Of a stretch of DNA of 64,000 nucleotides, positions 1-8,769 are shown in pieces. Origin of the DNA: Pseudomonas agarici. GTDB lineage: Bacteria > Pseudomonadota > Gammaproteobacteria > Pseudomonadales > Pseudomonadaceae. Every line of letters begins with the position of its first letter. The first letter of the stretch is position 1. Under the pieces are notes generated by a model that worked only from the letters and a program-made list of their open reading frames with translations, searched no databases and was not told where the DNA came from. A program made the translations under genes and the position numbers. The stretch is taken from NCBI RefSeq assembly GCF_900109755.1, contig NZ_FOAR01000015.1, positions 62,001 to 126,000 on the forward strand. The letters run 5' to 3'.

Positions 1-810
1 TTGATCCCTGTCTGCAACCCACGAACAAAGCAGGCACATAAGCCGGTAACACCCGCGCCACCGACAAATCCGCCTCGGCAGCCATTGTCAGAAGCCGTTC
101 CAGCACCGGGCTTTTCAACCATCGAACAACACATGGCCGTATTGGGACTCAAGGATCGCTTGTCGTCGGCGCAAGCTTTCCTCGCTGCCGTTCCCGATCT
201 GCGCCCTTATCCCCTGGGTGGGTTGCTCGAATTGATGGTGGCCTGCACCTGGCGTTTTCCCGGCATCTTGCAAAGCTGGGATGGGGTGCCGCTGGAAGGT
301 GGTGGACGGGTGTCCCTGCATGTGGAAAAAAAACTGTTCGACTTGCGGGTGCCGTCCACGTTGTCGCCGTCGCTGACCCGGGCGATGAAGCTGTGTGCCT
401 TGAATATCGCGGCGGCAGGCAGATATGCGGTGGACGCCGTGGACTCGCTGCCCTTCCATGACGTCGATGCCCGGCTGCCGTTCAGGAACTGGCGCAAGGA
501 CGCCATCTGCCAGGCGCTGCGCACGCTGCAAGTGACCAACGTCAACATGATTGGAGTCGACCTGAGTGGTGGCGACCTGGCAGGGGTGCGGTTTTTCGGC
601 CAGTATCACGGGGCGAATTTCATGGCCGCCAATCTCAAAGGCGCCCTGTTGTCGAGCGGCTTCAAGGGCAACAACTTCAATCATTGCGACCTGCGCCACG
701 CCATGTTCTCGGGGTACTTCGAGCACTGCACCTTCAAAGGCGCCAAGGTCGACACGGTGACCTTGAAGCAGGCCAGGACCGAACTGATCGGGGCGATACT
801 CACCCCATGA
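1..810 (+). CDS. pentapeptide-repeat-like protein, possibly 5' truncated
   Basis: The reading frame is open from the first base (TTG), so the true start may lie outside the window. The first 40 or so residues are Pro/Thr/Ala-rich and look disordered. The middle is an unrecognised domain. From about residue 180 to 260 there is a run of pentapeptide-type repeats with a small residue two before a central Leu/Phe (LSGGDLAGV, GANFMAANLKG, CDLRHAMFSG, CTFKGAKV), which normally fold as a right-handed beta-helix used for protein contacts. No signal peptide or membrane segment is visible. It is transcribed toward the convergent sixA gene. Function is unknown; a secreted effector is only one possibility. 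Confidence 0.7.
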   Translation: MIPVCNPRTKQAHKPVTPAPPTNPPRQPLSEAVPAPGFSTIEQHMAVLGLKDRLSSAQAFLAAVPDLRPYPLGGLLELMVACTWRFPGILQSWDGVPLEGGGRVSLHVEKKLFDLRVPSTLSPSLTRAMKLCALNIAAAGRYAVDAVDSLPFHDVDARLPFRNWRKDAICQALRTLQVTNVNMIGVDLSGGDLAGVRFFGQYHGANFMAANLKGALLSSGFKGNNFNHCDLRHAMFSGYFEHCTFKGAKVDTVTLKQARTELIGAILTP

Positions 811-818
811 ACCACCGA

Positions 819-844
819 GGGAGCGGCCCCCAACCTGCGCTCCC
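819..844 (+). terminator. weak hairpin after the pentapeptide-repeat gene
   Basis: A 7-bp GC-rich stem (GGGAGCG / CGCTCCC) with a 12-nt loop begins 9 bases after the stop codon. It has no U tract, so it is at best a partial terminator. The remaining bases up to 1019 hold no gene I can support. Confidence 0.3.
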
Positions 845-1019
845 TAAGGGTTGATGGCACTTCAGGTTAAAAAATCAGAAAACATCCTGACCACTTGTAG
901 CTCACATCCGAAATCCAGTTAAATTTCCCGAAATCACGGCTACCGGCCACCTCGCCGCCCTACAAAACCTCCACCCCACAAACCGACAGCCGCCAGGCCG
1001 GTTGCCGTCAGCGAGCCGG

Positions 1020-1469
1020 TCAGGGCTGACGAACGCCGTTGAGCCGCATACCACCGGCCAGGGGCCAGTCCCCTTCCAGCTCCGCCAGATCGGCGGTACT
1101 CATCGGCTGCGGCGCATGCAGGTGGCCGTGCTGCAACAGACTGATCAGGCTACCCACCAAAGGCTGATGGCTGACCAGCAGCAGGTTGTCGGTGCTGTCG
1201 AGGTGCTCCAGTACCTTGAGCGGATGGAACTCGGGCGTCAGCCACGGCACGCTGATGATCTCCGGCTCGAACCTCAGCGCCTCGCACACCAACTGCGCGG
1301 TCTGCTGGGCTCGAACATAGGGACTGGCGTAGATCGCAGTCAAAGGCTGGCCGATCAGGTGTGCGGCACTGCGCAACACGTCCTTGCGTCCATGGGCGGT
1401 CAGGTTGCGCTCGGCGTCGCTGCGCGATCGAGGTTCGGCTTCACCATGGCGCAGCACCCACAACTTCAT
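1020..1469 (-). CDS. sixA: phosphohistidine phosphatase SixA
   Basis: This is a 149-residue histidine-phosphatase-superfamily protein of normal SixA length. The catalytic RHG motif is at the N-terminus (KLWVLRHGEAEPRS), followed by the family's ERxLxxxG-like segment (AERNLTAHG) and a later ASPYVRAQQTA stretch. SixA removes phosphate from histidine phosphotransfer proteins (ArcB HPt domain, NPr) in enterobacteria; its target here is unknown. The start codon overlaps the stop of the upstream DUF4389 gene as ATGA, so the two are translationally coupled, and both lie downstream of gpsA. Confidence 0.9.
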   Translation of the reverse strand: MKLWVLRHGEAEPRSRSDAERNLTAHGRKDVLRSAAHLIGQPLTAIYASPYVRAQQTAQLVCEALRFEPEIISVPWLTPEFHPLKVLEHLDSTDNLLLVSHQPLVGSLISLLQHGHLHAPQPMSTADLAELEGDWPLAGGMRLNGVRQP

Positions 1470-1801
1470 AGCTTGGGTTCCTCGTCATGGGGCGGGTACG
1501 GGGCCGGCGACACGCTGTGAGGTGCTTCGCCCTCGGGCGCGCGGGGCGTCGGCCAGTCGGCGAATGGCCAGGGCTTCTGGTCACTGTGGAAACTGCCAAA
1601 ACGACCGATCTGGGCCAGAAACTGGCTGAGGCTATCACCGAAGTTCATCAGGTTGGCGCTCGGCGCCCCATAGATCAGCCGGTAGATCAGTTGCACCAGC
1701 ACCAAGGCGCCGAGGAGCAACTGCGCGACCTGCCAGACCAGCAGGAACAGCAGCATCCACACCATGCGTAACACTATGGATTCGTACTTGACTTGGTTCA
1801 T
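1466..1801 (-). CDS. DUF4389 family membrane protein
   Basis: This is a 111-residue protein with a hydrophobic segment at about residues 11-41 (VWMLLFLLVWQVAQLLLGAL) and a polar, Pro-rich C-terminal tail. The pattern matches the DUF4389 family of small inner-membrane proteins of unknown function. It sits 21 bases downstream of gpsA and overlaps sixA by four bases, so gpsA-DUF4389-sixA is probably one transcript. Nothing in the sequence points to an enzymatic role. Confidence 0.75.
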   Translation of the reverse strand: MNQVKYESIVLRMVWMLLFLLVWQVAQLLLGALVLVQLIYRLIYGAPSANLMNFGDSLSQFLAQIGRFGSFHSDQKPWPFADWPTPRAPEGEAPHSVSPAPYPPHDEEPKL

Positions 1802-1822
1802 GTCTTACTCCTGTCGCCTGGG

Positions 1823-2848
1823 TTAGTTGAAGCCGCTGGTGGAAATGAAATCGACATCGGTCTTCGGCTCGCCGCGCATCAGTAAGGCGATCACCTGATC
1901 GAGCGTGCGCCCTTCGAACAGAATCGCATGCAATCCAGCCACTAACGGCATGTAGACGCCCAATTCCTCGGCCTTGGCCTTGAGCACCTTGAGAGTATTG
2001 ACCCCTTCGGCCACTTCCCCCAGGCGGGTCACCGCGTCTTCCAGGCTCAAGCCCTGGCCCAGGGCAAAGCCGACCTGATAGTTGCGGCTCTTGGGCGAGG
2101 AGCAGGTAACGATCAGGTCACCGACCCCGGCCAGGCCAAGGAAGGTCATCGGGTTGGCGCCCTGGCTCACGGCAAATCGGGTCATTTCCGCCAGGGCCCG
2201 GGTAATCAACATGCTCTTGGTGTTCTCGCCCATGCCCAAGGCCACCGCCATGCCAGCGATGATTGCGTAGACATTTTTCAGCGCTCCGCCTAATTCGACG
2301 CCAAACCGATCGGCACTGGCATAGACGCGAAAGGTCTTCCCGTGCAGCGCGGCCTGGACCCGCGTGCAGAGTTCTTCGTCTGCGCTGGCGACCACGGTGG
2401 CGGTCAACGCATGCTCAGCCACTTCGCGGGCCAGGTTCGGCCCCGATAACACGCCGATCCGCGCCCGTGGGGCAATGTCTTCGAGGATTTCGCTCATCAG
2501 TTTGAACGTCTGTGCCTCGATGCCTTTGGTCAGGCTCACCAGCAACTTGCCGTTCAGTTGCCCGGCATGGGGTGCCAGTACACTGCGCAGGGCACCGGAC
2601 GGCAGGGCGACAAAGAACAGCTCGCAGCTTTCGAGGGTCGCGGGCAGGTGGGTGACCGGCTCGACCGCCGGATGAATCTTGATGCCCTTGAGGTAACGCG
2701 GATTCTCGCGATTGACGCGAATGGCCTCGGCCTGTTCAGGATCGCGCATCCATTGACGTACCCGATGCCCGTTCTCGGCCAGCAGATTGGCCACAGCGGT
2801 TCCAAAACTCCCGCCTCCCAGGACCGCGATAGGGTGCTGTTCAGTCAT
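1823..2848 (-). CDS. gpsA: glycerol-3-phosphate dehydrogenase [NAD(P)+]
   Basis: This cytoplasmic enzyme reduces dihydroxyacetone phosphate to sn-glycerol-3-phosphate for phospholipid synthesis. The Rossmann motif is at the start ([21 protein letters not shown]), followed by the SLTKGIE segment, the active-site region ([15 protein letters not shown]) and the [12 protein letters not shown] signature. I chose the ATG at 2848 (341 residues) because it puts the Rossmann strand at residue 6, as in known GpsA; the frame stays open upstream to 3019, but that extension is not GpsA-like. It is first in an operon with DUF4389 and sixA and is divergent from the TonB receptor gene. Confidence 0.96.
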   Translation of the reverse strand: MTEQHPIAVLGGGSFGTAVANLLAENGHRVRQWMRDPEQAEAIRVNRENPRYLKGIKIHPAVEPVTHLPATLESCELFFVALPSGALRSVLAPHAGQLNGKLLVSLTKGIEAQTFKLMSEILEDIAPRARIGVLSGPNLAREVAEHALTATVVASADEELCTRVQAALHGKTFRVYASADRFGVELGGALKNVYAIIAGMAVALGMGENTKSMLITRALAEMTRFAVSQGANPMTFLGLAGVGDLIVTCSSPKSRNYQVGFALGQGLSLEDAVTRLGEVAEGVNTLKVLKAKAEELGVYMPLVAGLHAILFEGRTLDQVIALLMRGEPKTDVDFISTSGFN

Positions 2849-3047
2849 ATGCAATCCGTTTATAGCAATGGCGATGGCCGCATTATACGGAGCCGCCCGC
2901 CAGCAGCCAGCCCCAAACGCCGTCAGCGCCAGGGACCCTGGCACTAGGATTTGTCCATTTTGCGGACAGAATACAGGCCCGGTGCCATGGCAAACTCGCT
3001 TGGCTCGGTTAACATGCACAGCTATTACCCGTCATCAAGGCTGAGCC

Positions 3048-5174
3048 GTGTACTTTGGCCATCCCACCATACGTTCCTTCGTGCTCCTGACGCTGTCGTT
3101 CAGCGGCCAGCTGCTGGCCGACGACCTGTTCCTGGAAAGCCAGCCGCTGCCCGAGGTTTTGACCGCGACACGCCTGAAACAATCCCCGGCCTCGGTGCCC
3201 GGCAGCATGACCGTGATCGATAACGAACTGATCAAGGCCAGCGGTGCGCGGGATATCGCCGAGCTGTTGCGCCTGGTGCCGGGCATGATGGTCGGCTACA
3301 CCAACGGTAATCAGGCGGCGATCAACTACCACGGGACCGATGCCGCCAACGCCCGGCGCATGCAGGTTTTGATCGACGGTCGTTCGGTCTATCGGGCCGG
3401 GCTGGCGACGGTGGACTGGAACGATATCCCCGTGGCCATGGAGGATATCGAGCGCATCGAAGTCTTCCGTGGCCCGAACACCGTCAGCTACGGCGCGAAC
3501 GCACTCATGGCGGTGGTCAACATTCTGACCAAGTCACCCGGCAGCACTCACGGCTCGCGCATCAAGATCACCCGCGGCGAACGCGGCATCAATGACTGGT
3601 ACGCGAGCGAAGGCATCGACTGGGAAACCGGCGACCTGCGCCTGTCGATGTCCGGCCAACAGGACGATGGTTTCGACAGCGATCGTGTCGGTGCCAACTA
3701 TCACGACAGCCGACGCTTGAATCGCTTCAACCTGTCAGTCAGCCAGATGCTTGACGAGAGCCAGAGTATCGACTGGCAGTTGAACGCTAAGGAAGGCACC
3801 AACCAGCGCCCGTATACCTATCAGGCGGTATTTCCCGACATCCAGGCCGCAGGCGACAACTCCGATGTAGTCGCCAAGGACTACGCCGGTTCCCTGCGCT
3901 GGAACCTGGATATCAGCCCGCAACACAGCCTCTACATCCAGGGCTCGGCCCAGCACTGGGATCGCCAGCAGGTCTGGCGCGCATGTGACGCGAAAGTGTC
4001 GTTCAGCCCGGAACTGACGCAGTTGTGGCAGTTAAATCCCAATTATGCCGAAAATCTGGCGCGCAACATGAATCGATACACCGTGGGCAGCCCGCCTCCC
4101 GGTGGCGCCTCGGAGCAGACACTGGCCAGACAGGTTCTGGACCAATGGTACAATCACGGGGCCAACCAACCGGTCTGCGGCGATCTCGACCAGAGTACCC
4201 GCGAGACCCGCTACGACCTGGAATTGCAGGACACCCTAAGTCTGTCGGACAACCTGCGCCTGGTCAGCGGCATGAACTACCGTTATGACCGCGCAGATTC
4301 CGAGACCTACTTCAATGGCACCCTCGACGACAACACGTGGCGCCTGTTCGGCCAGCTCGAGTGGCGCGCCAGCGAACACTGGTTGCTCCAGGGTGGCGCC
4401 ATGTATGAAAACGCGCAACTGACCGGCGACTCACTGACTCCGAGGTTTGCCGTCAACTACCTGATCAATCCGCGACACGGTTTGCGCGCCGTGTATTCCG
4501 AGGCCATCCGCTCGCCGGACATGTTCGAGAACAACGTCAATTGGAGCTACCGGGTCACCAACTTCGATTCGCCGACCTACGGCCAGACCAGCGGCCAGTA
4601 TTTCGTCAAGACACGCGGCCCGGGTAACCTCGACAAGGAGCGGATGCGCTCGCGGGAACTAGGCTATAACGGTTTCTTCGCGGATATCGGGCTGAACCTC
4701 GACGTAAAATTGTTCTACGACGAAATCACTTCGATGGTCAGCTCGCCGCTGCGCAACAACCAGTACATCGCCAGCAATGCCAACAGCGCGCGCTTTAGCG
4801 GCAGCGAAACCCAGCTCGATTGGCACCTGAGCGACGCCGACCGGCTGCGCCTGACCTACGCCTATGTCGACACTCAGGCCAGCAACCCCACCGACGAACA
4901 GTTCACCGCCCGCAACAGCGGCTCCGCCGGCTGGATGCGCGATTGGGGTGCGGGCTGGTCGAGCGCGTTGTTCTATTACGGCGACGACGCGATCAACACC
5001 TACCGTTTCGAACGGGTCGACCTGCGGGTCGCCAAGCGCATCCCTTTGCACAAGGCCAGCCTGGAACTGTCCGGGGTCATGCAGCAGCGCCTGGATCACC
5101 AACCCATTACCTGGCCCGATAACAACTACGACCAGCGCCAGGTATTCTACTTCAGTGCCGAGCTGGAATTCTGA
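3048..5174 (+). CDS. TonB-dependent outer-membrane receptor
   Basis: This is a 708-residue receptor that starts with GTG after an AAGG ribosome site. An N-terminal signal peptide ends near LLADD. The plug domain follows (residues about 35-160, with LLRLVPGM, VLIDGRSVY and IERIEVFRGPNTVSYGANA), then a long beta-barrel ending in the outer-membrane signature Phe (FSAELEF). The barrel's long Asp/Asn/Tyr-rich stretches give no ligand clue. The stop is two bases before the next ATG, so it is co-transcribed with an orphan periplasmic binding protein and a hybrid kinase. Annotators often call such proteins cobalamin or colicin receptors; that would be a guess here. Confidence 0.92.
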   Translation: MYFGHPTIRSFVLLTLSFSGQLLADDLFLESQPLPEVLTATRLKQSPASVPGSMTVIDNELIKASGARDIAELLRLVPGMMVGYTNGNQAAINYHGTDAANARRMQVLIDGRSVYRAGLATVDWNDIPVAMEDIERIEVFRGPNTVSYGANALMAVVNILTKSPGSTHGSRIKITRGERGINDWYASEGIDWETGDLRLSMSGQQDDGFDSDRVGANYHDSRRLNRFNLSVSQMLDESQSIDWQLNAKEGTNQRPYTYQAVFPDIQAAGDNSDVVAKDYAGSLRWNLDISPQHSLYIQGSAQHWDRQQVWRACDAKVSFSPELTQLWQLNPNYAENLARNMNRYTVGSPPPGGASEQTLARQVLDQWYNHGANQPVCGDLDQSTRETRYDLELQDTLSLSDNLRLVSGMNYRYDRADSETYFNGTLDDNTWRLFGQLEWRASEHWLLQGGAMYENAQLTGDSLTPRFAVNYLINPRHGLRAVYSEAIRSPDMFENNVNWSYRVTNFDSPTYGQTSGQYFVKTRGPGNLDKERMRSRELGYNGFFADIGLNLDVKLFYDEITSMVSSPLRNNQYIASNANSARFSGSETQLDWHLSDADRLRLTYAYVDTQASNPTDEQFTARNSGSAGWMRDWGAGWSSALFYYGDDAINTYRFERVDLRVAKRIPLHKASLELSGVMQQRLDHQPITWPDNNYDQRQVFYFSAELEF

Positions 5175-5176
5175 GC

Positions 5177-6112
5177 ATGGACGACCGTCAGTCAAGGATG
5201 ACATCGGCCCGCGGCAGCGGGCTCGGCAAGCTGGCAGGCGGTCTGCTATTGCTGCTGCTGATGATTGTCCAGGCCCGAGCCGCTGAGGTATTGGTCACCG
5301 GTGCCGAAGACAGCTCTGGCGTGCAGGCCTTTACTAACGCCCTGGCACATCAACGTCCCGACGACCGGGTACGTTTTGTTCCCTTTGGGCAACTGCCGCC
5401 ACCGAGCCAACTGCCACCAGGCATACGCTTGATCCTACTCGACCTACCCAGCCTCGAATGGCGCCTGGCAGACCGCCAGGGCCCGGCCACCCTGGTATTG
5501 CGCATCAGCCGCCTACAAGCTCACCGGCGCCTCGGGGAACAGTTGCCGAACCAGCTCAGCCTGCTCTGGAGCGACCCGCCACCCTCACGGCAATTGCACC
5601 TGATCAACGCGGTGCTGCCGCAAGCACGGCGGGTCGGGGTGCTGTATGACGATGACAGCGAATTCCTCTTGGCCGAACTACGTCAGGCAGCCCAGCCACT
5701 GGGGCTGGAAATCGTCCCCCAACGCTGGGATAACACCGCCGACAGCCGTCCCCTGCAAATCCTGCTGCGCGGCAGCGATGTGTTACTGGGGGTCGACGAT
5801 CCGACACTGTATAACCCCAAGACCGCGAAAAACCTGCTGCTCAGCAGCTATGCCCGGCAGTTGGCGCTAATCGGGCCGAACGCCGGCTTCGTCAAGGCCG
5901 GCAGCCTGGCCAGCAGCTATAGCGACCAGAACGATTGGCTGGCAATTCTCGACAAGCTGCTCGACCAGCCCCCTGCCAGTTGGCCGCGCACGCTCTACCC
6001 GCCGCGTTTCAAAATACTGAGCAATCCGCAGGTTGCCCGCTCGCTGAGCCTGGAGCCGATCGACGAAGTCTCGGTCGCCACCCGGTTGGCCGAAGGAGAA
6101 TCCCGTCCATGA
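5177..6112 (+). CDS. orphan ABC-type periplasmic substrate-binding protein
   Basis: This is a 311-residue protein with an N-terminal signal sequence (hydrophobic core LLLLLLMIVQ, cleavage near ARA-AE). The body looks like the ABC transporter substrate-binding family (DUF534/TrpX type): a predicted first lobe, then a hinge and second lobe around ARRVGVLYDDDSEF, VLLGVDDPTLYN and ARQLALIGPNAGFVKAGSLASSYSD. No permease or ATPase gene is nearby. It starts two bases after the receptor gene and overlaps the kinase gene as ATGA. The arrangement suggests it binds a ligand for sensing rather than for import; that is inference. Confidence 0.8.
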   Translation: MDDRQSRMTSARGSGLGKLAGGLLLLLLMIVQARAAEVLVTGAEDSSGVQAFTNALAHQRPDDRVRFVPFGQLPPPSQLPPGIRLILLDLPSLEWRLADRQGPATLVLRISRLQAHRRLGEQLPNQLSLLWSDPPPSRQLHLINAVLPQARRVGVLYDDDSEFLLAELRQAAQPLGLEIVPQRWDNTADSRPLQILLRGSDVLLGVDDPTLYNPKTAKNLLLSSYARQLALIGPNAGFVKAGSLASSYSDQNDWLAILDKLLDQPPASWPRTLYPPRFKILSNPQVARSLSLEPIDEVSVATRLAEGESRP

Positions 6113-8004
6113 CCCCGCGCCGACATTGGGGCATCAACGCCCGCACCCAAATGATCAGCCTCGGCCCGGCCCTGCTGCTGACTCTGTTGCTGATCAGCTT
6201 CTTCACCTTCGTGCGAATCCAGGACCTGCGTCAGGAACTCAATCACACCGGCCAGTTGATCGCCAACCAGTTGGCACCGGCCACCGAATACGGGGTCATA
6301 TCCGGTAACAATGAAGTGCTCGAAAGCCTGATGAGGGCCAGCCTGACCACTCCGCACGTGCGTTTCCTCGAAGTCCAAGACCGCAGCAACAACATTCTGG
6401 TGTACGTCGAGCAACCCCCTGAAGGTCACAGCCGTGCCCAGCAAGTCGAAGTGTTCCAGGCCCCCGTGCGCCTGCAACGCATCCAGCTCGACAGCGACTT
6501 CCTGCAAGGCACCAACGGTGCCGGTATGGCGGCGGGCGAGGATTACCTGGGGCGGGTGGTCGTGGGCATGTCCAACGACGCCTTCAACCAGCGCCAGCAG
6601 GAGATCCTGCTCAAGGCCGGGATCCTGGCGCTGTTTGCCCTGCTCTTCACCTTCCTGCTGGCCCGCCGCCTGGCGGCCAATCTGTCACAGCCGATCAGCG
6701 CCATGGGCCACGCCGTCAAGGCCATCCAGCAGGGCGATTACAAGACCCCGTTGCCGGTGCCGGATGACACCGAGCTCGGCGATCTGGCGCGGCATATCAA
6801 CAACCTCGCGACCGGTCTTGAACAAGCCAGCCGCGAGCAGCACCAAGCCATTGCACAACTGATCCAGACTCGCGAGGAGGCGGAACGCGCAAACAACGCT
6901 AAGTCCGACTTCCTGGCAATGATGAGCCATGAACTTCGCACCCCGATGAACGGTGTCTTGGGCATGCTGCAACTGCTCGAAACCACGCAAATGACCGACG
7001 AACAGGCCGAGTACGCGACTCTCGCCTCGGAGTCCACCGAACACCTGCTCAAGGTGATCAACGACATCCTCGATTTCTCTCGGATAGAGCGTTCGGCCCT
7101 GGAACTGGAACATATTCCGTTCGGCCTCGGCGAATTGATCACCAGCTGCGCACAAGCCTTCCAGCACAGCGCCGTGCAACGTAAGCTGCAATTGAATCTG
7201 CAGCTCCCGGCGGGCCTGCACAGCCTGCAGGTCAAGGGCGACCCGACACGGATCCGGCAGATTCTGGTTAACTTGATCGGCAATGCGCTGAAATTCACCG
7301 AACACGGCAGCGTCAGCATCGAACCGGCCTGGCAGGGCCTGGATGATGAGGTGATCTGGTTCAGTTGCACGGTGCGCGACACCGGCATCGGTATTTCCGC
7401 CGAACGGCTGGAACTGATGTTCGATGCGTTCCAGCAGGCCGACAGCTCGATCTCCCGGCGTTATGGCGGCACCGGCCTCGGCCTGCCGATTGCACGAACC
7501 CTGGCCGAGCGCATGGGCGGCACCCTCTACGCGCGTAGCGAAGAGGGTCAGGGCTCGGTGTTTACCCTGGAAATCCCACTGGCCATGTACCGCCAGGTCG
7601 AGCCCGAGGATTTGCCGCAACCGTCGGCTGGCCACGGCGAAGGGCGCAAGGTCCTGCTGGTGGAAGACAATCCGGTGAACCAGACAGTGATCGAAGCCAT
7701 GTTGCGCAGCCTGGGCTTCGAGGTCAGCTTGGCTCACGACGGCATCGGCGCCGTCGAACAGGTAAAAAACGGCGACTTCGCGGCGATTCTGATGGATTGC
7801 CGGCTGCCGCTCGTCGACGGCTACGAAGCTACCCGGCAGATCCGCCAACTGCCAGACGGCGCGCAGTTGCCAATCATCGCCCTGACCGCCAACGCCTTGC
7901 AGGGCGACCGCGAACAGTGCTTGTTGGCCGGCATGAACGATTATCTGGCCAAGCCCTTCAAACGCACTGATCTCCAGCAAATTCTGCGGCGTTGGGTACC
8001 CTGA
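6109..8004 (+). CDS. hybrid sensor histidine kinase (PA1611-like)
   Basis: A 631-residue membrane kinase. TM1 is at about residues 16-36, a roughly 130-residue periplasmic region follows, and TM2 is at about 168-187, leading into HAMP (SQPISAMGHAVKAI). The HisKA box has His274 (SHELRTPMNG); the ATPase N, G1 and G2 boxes follow (LVNLIGNALKF, DTGIGIS, GGTGLGLPIA). A C-terminal receiver carries Asp563 (ILMDCRLPLVDGYEATRQIR) and a Lys near the end (AKPFK). There is no HPt domain, so phosphate must pass to a separate protein. The ATG at 6109 has a GGAG site and overlaps the upstream stop. The position directly before fabA-fabB matches P. aeruginosa PA1611, reported to act through HptB/RetS. Confidence 0.93.
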   Translation: MTPRRHWGINARTQMISLGPALLLTLLLISFFTFVRIQDLRQELNHTGQLIANQLAPATEYGVISGNNEVLESLMRASLTTPHVRFLEVQDRSNNILVYVEQPPEGHSRAQQVEVFQAPVRLQRIQLDSDFLQGTNGAGMAAGEDYLGRVVVGMSNDAFNQRQQEILLKAGILALFALLFTFLLARRLAANLSQPISAMGHAVKAIQQGDYKTPLPVPDDTELGDLARHINNLATGLEQASREQHQAIAQLIQTREEAERANNAKSDFLAMMSHELRTPMNGVLGMLQLLETTQMTDEQAEYATLASESTEHLLKVINDILDFSRIERSALELEHIPFGLGELITSCAQAFQHSAVQRKLQLNLQLPAGLHSLQVKGDPTRIRQILVNLIGNALKFTEHGSVSIEPAWQGLDDEVIWFSCTVRDTGIGISAERLELMFDAFQQADSSISRRYGGTGLGLPIARTLAERMGGTLYARSEEGQGSVFTLEIPLAMYRQVEPEDLPQPSAGHGEGRKVLLVEDNPVNQTVIEAMLRSLGFEVSLAHDGIGAVEQVKNGDFAAILMDCRLPLVDGYEATRQIRQLPDGAQLPIIALTANALQGDREQCLLAGMNDYLAKPFKRTDLQQILRRWVP

Positions 8005-8091
8005 ATACAATGTGCGACTGGCGTGAAAGGCGAAAGTGCGGCAGTCTTAGGCACCCAAACGAGCTGTGAAACCGGCTTGAATAATAATTTC

Positions 8092-8109
8092 AGTGCACAA
8101 GTGTACATT
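8092..8109. promoter_or_regulatory. dyad in the fabA upstream region, candidate fatty-acid regulator operator
   Basis: AGTGCACAAGTGTACATT is an imperfect 18-bp palindrome in which 12 of 18 positions are symmetric. Its form resembles the AGTGAAC-type dyads bound by TetR-family regulators of unsaturated fatty acid genes (DesT/FabR class) upstream of fabAB. It lies about 135 bases before the fabA ATG. The remaining 8005-8242 sequence has no gene and no clear sigma-70 promoter. The identification rests on appearance and context only. Confidence 0.4.
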
Positions 8110-8242
8110 CATGTCCCTTGTGCTGTGACTTTCACTACAACGCAATAGTCTATGGATAGGCTGTCGATTCGAGGCATGAAGGCTTCGATCGATCGGGAAG
8201 ATTTGCCCCACCCCTGCCGCATGGGATTATTGAGGAGCTCGC

Positions 8243-8758
8243 ATGACCAAACAAAACGCCTTTACCCGGGAAGATCTGCTTCGCTGCAGTCGCGGTGAGC
8301 TGTTCGGCCCAGGTAACGCGCAACTGCCCGCCCCGAACATGCTAATGGTGGATCGCATCACCCATATCAGCGAAGAGGGTGGCAAGTACGGCAAAGGTGA
8401 ATTGGTCGCCGAGCTGGATATCACCCCGGACCTGTGGTTCTTCGCCTGTCACTTCGAAGGTGATCCGGTCATGCCGGGCTGCCTGGGCTTGGATGCCATG
8501 TGGCAATTGGTCGGTTTTTTCCTCGGCTGGCAAGGTCTTCCGGGCCGTGGCCGCGCACTAGGTTCGGGCGAAGTGAAATTTTTCGGCCAAGTCCTGCCGA
8601 CCGCCAAAAAGGTCACTTATAACATTCAGATCAAGCGCGTCCTCAAAGGCAAGCTGAACCTGGCCATCGCCGATGGTTCGGTGGCGGTCGACGGCCGCGA
8701 GATCTACACCGCCGAAGGCCTCCGGGTCGGCGTTTTCACCTCCACTGACAACTTCTAA
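8243..8758 (+). CDS. fabA: 3-hydroxydecanoyl-ACP dehydratase/isomerase
   Basis: This is a 171-residue, full-length FabA. The active-site His70 lies in [14 protein letters not shown] and the catalytic Asp in the following [10 protein letters not shown] helix. The enzyme dehydrates 3-hydroxydecanoyl-ACP and isomerises trans-2- to cis-3-decenoyl-ACP, the branch point for unsaturated fatty acids in the cytoplasm. An AGGAG site precedes the ATG. fabB starts 11 bases after the stop, the usual fabAB operon, so product passes straight to FabB. Confidence 0.98.
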   Translation: MTKQNAFTREDLLRCSRGELFGPGNAQLPAPNMLMVDRITHISEEGGKYGKGELVAELDITPDLWFFACHFEGDPVMPGCLGLDAMWQLVGFFLGWQGLPGRGRALGSGEVKFFGQVLPTAKKVTYNIQIKRVLKGKLNLAIADGSVAVDGREIYTAEGLRVGVFTSTDNF

Positions 8759-8769
8759 GGGTTATCCGC

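Noticed and set aside
819-844. Strong terminator after the first gene
   Set aside because: The stem lacks a T run and is only seven pairs, so I list it only as weak.
6685-8010. 441-residue open frame antisense to the hybrid kinase
   Set aside because: Shadow frame; kinase boxes on the plus strand are complete and in order.
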